From positions 1 to 9,734 of the forward strand of contig JALORT010000041.1 of the NCBI GenBank assembly GCA_025458755.1: a stretch of DNA of 9,734 nt. Direction: 5' to 3'. A program made the translations under genes and the position numbers. The number at the start of each line of letters is the position of its first letter. The first letter of the stretch is position 1. This document shows positions 6,593 to 9,734 of the stretch, in pieces. A model generated the notes under the pieces. The model made no database searches. It saw only the letters and a list, made by a program, of their open reading frames with translations, and was not told the DNA's origin. This DNA comes from Methylotetracoccus sp. (lineage in GTDB: Bacteria > Pseudomonadota > Gammaproteobacteria > Methylococcales > Methylococcaceae).

Positions 6593-6596
6593 TTTT
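6572..6596 (-). promoter_or_regulatory. iscR: Type 1 IscR binding site (autoregulatory operator)
   Basis: The 25 bases read on the minus strand match the published E. coli type 1 IscR consensus, as I recall it (ATA-SYYGACT-RWWWY-AGTC-RRSTAT), at 21 of 25 positions. Both half-site cores are present (GACT and CGTC, ideal AGTC). The site overlaps the iscR -35 and spacer, so bound [2Fe-2S]-IscR should block RNA polymerase, as it does at the E. coli iscR promoter. Sequence match and position are seen; repression is inferred. Confidence 0.75.
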
Positions 6597-6599
6597 CTA

Positions 6600-6733
6600 G
6601 CCGGTCCGGCCTCTTGTCCGAGACGCCGGACACGGCTTTACTCTGTTATCCCGCCTCTGCGGAGGCCGAACCGCTCGCCCCAAGAGCCGGTGCCCTGTAT
6701 TCCGGATCGCCTCGAGGCAGTGCGGTGACCGCA
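6600..6733. promoter_or_regulatory. Divergent control region with several perfect dyads upstream of the 5-oxoprolinase gene
   Basis: Between the iscR promoter and the start at 6754 there is no gene but a run of short inverted repeats: GCCGG-T-CCGGC (6600-6610), TGTCCG-N6-CGGACA (6615-6632), GCCTC-TGCG-GAGGC (6653-6666), the 10-base palindrome GCCTCGAGGC (6709-6718) and TGCGGT-G-ACCGCA (6721-6733). A weak promoter-like pair TTGTCC (6614-6619) / TTTACT (6637-6642), 17 bases apart, overlaps the second dyad. These could be operators for the plus-strand gene, but GC-rich DNA yields such dyads by chance. Confidence 0.35.
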
Positions 6734-6753
6734 TCCCGACTTTTTCGGCAAAG

Positions 6754-9734
6754 ATGATGACAGCGGCGGACCCCGGTTGGGAATTCTGGATTGATCGCGG
6801 CGGTACCTTCACCGATGTCGTCGCCCGCAGTCCTGACGGCGCGCTCGCGACCCGCAAGCTGCTTTCGGAAAATCCGGAGCACTACGCAGACGCGGCGCTT
6901 CAGGGGATCGCCGATATTCTGGATTCGCCCCCGTCCGCGCGCTATCGCGGCGCGCCCATCCGCGCGGTGAAGATGGGTACGACGGTCGGTACCAATGCGC
7001 TGCTCGAACGGAAGGGCGAGCGTACCGCGCTGGTGATCAATCGCGGGTTGCGCGACGCGCTCCGCATCGGCTACCAGAACCGTCCCGATATTTTCGCCCT
7101 CGATATCCGGCTGCCTGATCTCTTGTACGAGCAGGTAATCGAGGTCGACGGCCGCCTCGACGCCAACGGCGAGGAGATCGAGCCATTGGCCGTCGCGTCG
7201 GCGCGGGCGGCATTGCAAGCAGCGTATGAAGCGGGCATCCGCGCCGTTGCGGTCGCGTTGATGCACGCTTGGCGTGACTCTCGTCATGAAAAGGCGGTTG
7301 GCGAGATTGCGCGCGACCTCGGCTTTGTCCAGGTCTCGCTTTCGCATCAGGTCAGCCCGGCCATCCGTTTGATCAGTCGCGGCAATACGACCGTGGTCGA
7401 TGCGTATCTGTCGCCGGTGCTGCGGCGCTACGTGGACCAAGTGGAAAAGGGCTTGGGCGCAATGACCGCAGGGCATGGCGGCGCCACCGACACGAGCCTG
7501 TCGTTCATGCAGTCGCACGGCGGCCTGACCGAGGCGCACCGGTTCAATGGCAAGGACAGTCTGCTGTCGGGGCCCGCCGGCGGAGTGATCGGGGCGATCA
7601 CGGCCTCACGCCTGGCCGGCTTCGAGCGCATCGTAACGTTTGACATGGGTGGGACCTCGACCGACGTCGCTCACTTCGCCGGCACCATCGAGCGCAACGA
7701 CGAGGCCGAAATTGCCGGCATTCGACTCCACCTGCCGCTGTTGAACATCCACACCGTCGCAGCGGGAGGCGGGTCGGTTCTGCACTTCGACGGGCTGCGC
7801 TGCCGCGTGGGGCCCGATTCGGCTGGCGCCGATCCCGGCCCGGCGTGTTACCGGCGCAGCGGGCCGTTGTGTGTGACTGATGCCACTCTGCTGGTCGGCA
7901 AGCTGCATCCGGCCTTCTTCCCGCAAGTGTTCGGTCCCCGGGCGAACCAAGCTCTCGATGCGGACACCGTCCGCGAGAGGTTCGGCAGCCTCGCCGCGGA
8001 GATCAGCGGGGCCAGCGCGCGGCTGACCACAGCCGAAGCCGTCGCGGACGGATTTCTTCGCGTGGCTGCGGAAAGCATGGCCAATGCGATCAAGAAGATT
8101 TCGGTGCAGCGAGGCTACGATGTCACCGCTTACACGCTGTGCTGCTTCGGCGCCGCCGGGGGGCAGCACGCCTGCGCCGTTGCCGATTTACTTGGGATTC
8201 GCACCGTTTTCCTGCATCCGCTCGCCGGCGTACTGTCCGCTTACGGCATGGGACTGGCCGACCATCGGCTGCTGCGGACCCGTGCGATCGTCGCGCCGCT
8301 CGATGCAGCGCTGGCGACCCGGCTCGTGGCCGCGGCGCTCGAGCTCGAGCAGCAGGCCGCGGGGGAATTCGATGCTCAGGGTATTCCGCCGCACCGCAGG
8401 GTCGCCCGGCGGCAGCTGGCGATCCGCTACCAGGGGTCCGACACCGCCTTGCCGGTCGACTGGGACGGCGAGACCGAGAGCGGCGTGCGGCTTGCATTCG
8501 AACGCGCCCACCGTCAGCGTTTCGGGTTCATCGACCCGGACAAGGCGCTGATCGTGGAGACCGTGCGCGTGGAACTGGTCGGTACGACGGAGCGGATCGA
8601 GGAACCCTGCCTCGCGGCAGCGTCGGACGCCCCCAGCGAACCCGTCGAGATCACGCAGCTCTATGTCGGTGGAGCGTTCCACCGCACGCCGATCTACCTT
8701 CGGCGTGGCTTGCCGCCGGGCGCTCGTCTCGAAGGGCCGGCGATGGTGATCGAACCGACGTCGACGACGGTGATCGAACCAGGCTGGTCCGGGGAGATCA
8801 CTGCACGGCATCACCTCATCCTGCGGCGTAATGAACCGCCGGTTCTAGCTGCGGGGACGGCGGATACGGTTGATCCGGTGATGCTCGAGGTCTTCGGCCA
8901 AGCATTCATGGCCGTTGCCGAACAGATGGGCTTTACGTTGCAGAATACGGCCCATTCGGTGAATATCAAGGAGCGGCTTGATTTTTCCTGCGCGGTCTTC
9001 GACCGCCGCGGTGACCTCATCGCGAATGCTCCCCACATTCCGGTGCACCTGGGTTCGATGGGCGCGAGCGTACAAGCACTGCTCGCGGCCGTCGGCGATG
9101 GCATGCAGCCCGGCGAGGTTTACCTGACCAACTCGCCCTATGCCGGCGGCACCCACCTTCCGGATATCACCGTGGTCACCCCCGTTTTTGTCGGGGCGGA
9201 GATCCGGCCGCTTTTCTTCGTCGCCTCACGCGGCCATCATGCGGATATTGGCGGGATCACGCCCGGCTCGATGCCGCCCCACAGCGATACGATCGAACAG
9301 GAGGGGGTGCTGGCTTCGGCTCTCCGAATTGTAGCGGGGGGGCGTTTCGACGAAACCGGGCTGCGCCGCTGGTTGGCGTCCGGACGATACCCGGCTCGGA
9401 ACCCGGAACAGAATCTCGCCGACTTGCGGGCCCAGATCGCCGCAAACGCGAGAGGCGTCGACCAACTGCGAGCCATGGTCGAGCATCATTCCCGGGCTAC
9501 GGTGCTCGCCTACATGGGCCACGTGCAGAATCACGCGGAGGCGGCGGTTCGGAACGTGATCGGCTCGCTGGCGGACGGGGAGTTTATCTCCGAACTTGAC
9601 GACGGGGCGGAGATTCGCGTCGCCATCCGAGTCGATCGGATCAAGCGGACCGCGGTGGTCGACTTCACCGGCACCTCGCCGCAGCAAGCCAATAACCTGA
9701 ATGCGCCGTCGGCGGTCTGCAGGGCGGCCGTGCT
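6754..9734 (+). CDS. ATP-dependent 5-oxoprolinase, fused HyuA-HyuB type, 3' end outside window
   Basis: This enzyme family hydrolyses 5-oxo-L-proline to L-glutamate at the cost of ATP, recycling a spontaneous cyclisation product of glutamine and glutamate. The 993 visible codons are open without a stop; family members are about 1200-1290 residues. The HyuA half starts with WIDRGGTFTDVVA (12-24; the IDRGG form is typical of 5-oxoprolinase), then VKMGTTVGTNALLER (from 72), the ATP-binding FDMGGTSTD (296-304), VGPDSAGADPGPACYR (from 352) and FGAAGGQHAC (465-474). The HyuB half begins near residue 709 and shows NSPYAGGTHLPDITVVTPVF (from 793), SRGHHADIGGITPGS (from 825) and DFTGTSPQ (from 970). 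Start is ATG 6754 or the adjacent ATG 6757; the Shine-Dalgarno is poor. It diverges from iscR across 221 bases. A related hydantoinase substrate cannot be fully excluded. Confidence 0.92.
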   Translation, partial: MMTAADPGWEFWIDRGGTFTDVVARSPDGALATRKLLSENPEHYADAALQGIADILDSPPSARYRGAPIRAVKMGTTVGTNALLERKGERTALVINRGLRDALRIGYQNRPDIFALDIRLPDLLYEQVIEVDGRLDANGEEIEPLAVASARAALQAAYEAGIRAVAVALMHAWRDSRHEKAVGEIARDLGFVQVSLSHQVSPAIRLISRGNTTVVDAYLSPVLRRYVDQVEKGLGAMTAGHGGATDTSLSFMQSHGGLTEAHRFNGKDSLLSGPAGGVIGAITASRLAGFERIVTFDMGGTSTDVAHFAGTIERNDEAEIAGIRLHLPLLNIHTVAAGGGSVLHFDGLRCRVGPDSAGADPGPACYRRSGPLCVTDATLLVGKLHPAFFPQVFGPRANQALDADTVRERFGSLAAEISGASARLTTAEAVADGFLRVAAESMANAIKKISVQRGYDVTAYTLCCFGAAGGQHACAVADLLGIRTVFLHPLAGVLSAYGMGLADHRLLRTRAIVAPLDAALATRLVAAALELEQQAAGEFDAQGIPPHRRVARRQLAIRYQGSDTALPVDWDGETESGVRLAFERAHRQRFGFIDPDKALIVETVRVELVGTTERIEEPCLAAASDAPSEPVEITQLYVGGAFHRTPIYLRRGLPPGARLEGPAMVIEPTSTTVIEPGWSGEITARHHLILRRNEPPVLAAGTADTVDPVMLEVFGQAFMAVAEQMGFTLQNTAHSVNIKERLDFSCAVFDRRGDLIANAPHIPVHLGSMGASVQALLAAVGDGMQPGEVYLTNSPYAGGTHLPDITVVTPVFVGAEIRPLFFVASRGHHADIGGITPGSMPPHSDTIEQEGVLASALRIVAGGRFDETGLRRWLASGRYPARNPEQNLADLRAQIAANARGVDQLRAMVEHHSRATVLAYMGHVQNHAEAAVRNVIGSLADGEFISELDDGAEIRVAIRVDRIKRTAVVDFTGTSPQQANNLNAPSAVCRAAV

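Noticed and set aside
6646..7539. A 297-codon minus-strand reading frame opposite the 5-oxoprolinase start
   Set aside because: It is antisense to a strongly conserved HyuA domain and reads as Arg/Ala-rich sequence with no recognisable domain; such mirror frames are common in GC-rich hyuA genes.

Overview
The window looks like chromosomal DNA of a GC-rich gammaproteobacterium. The gene order ndk, rlmN, pilW/pilF, hisS, yfgM, bamB is a familiar gammaproteobacterial block, usually found just downstream of the isc iron-sulfur operon, as it is here. The proteins match gammaproteobacterial families residue by residue at key sites; for example, the IscR ligands fall at the E. coli positions. I cannot name a genus from sequence alone.

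Layout: everything from 1 to 6532 is on the minus strand, so transcription runs from right to left. In transcription order: iscR (6532-6035), a short IscS/NifS-type cysteine desulfurase (6038-4893), iscA (4865-4542), an intergenic stretch with a good promoter, ndk (4324-3893), rlmN (3918-2815), pilW/pilF (2818-2042), hisS (2007-730), yfgM (718-83), and the first 27 codons of a lipoprotein that is probably bamB (83-1, cut by the window edge). On the plus strand, diverging from iscR, a large fused HyuA-HyuB ATP-dependent 5-oxoprolinase gene starts at 6754 and runs off the right edge.

How it works together: iscR, iscS and iscA form an iron-sulfur module. A promoter upstream of iscR is overlapped by a convincing type 1 IscR box (6572-6596), which implies autoregulation by [2Fe-2S]-IscR. 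A second promoter (4496-4524) probably drives the ndk-to-bamB block, whose junctions are tight and often overlapping. That block covers nucleotide balance (Ndk), rRNA/tRNA methylation by an Fe-S enzyme (RlmN), a pilus assembly lipoprotein (PilW), histidyl-tRNA charging (HisS) and envelope protein biogenesis (YfgM, BamB).

The unusual part is what is missing. Compared with the Pseudomonas-type order, iscU, hscB, hscA, fdx and iscX are absent from the isc module, and rodZ and ispG are absent between pilW and hisS. The cysteine desulfurase also lacks the C-terminal tail that IscS uses to bind IscU, which fits a module without the scaffold. I see no mobile elements, CRISPR arrays, tRNA or rRNA genes, and no clearly unprecedented system. 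The main interest is the contracted, IscR-controlled isc locus and the dyad-rich divergent control region.
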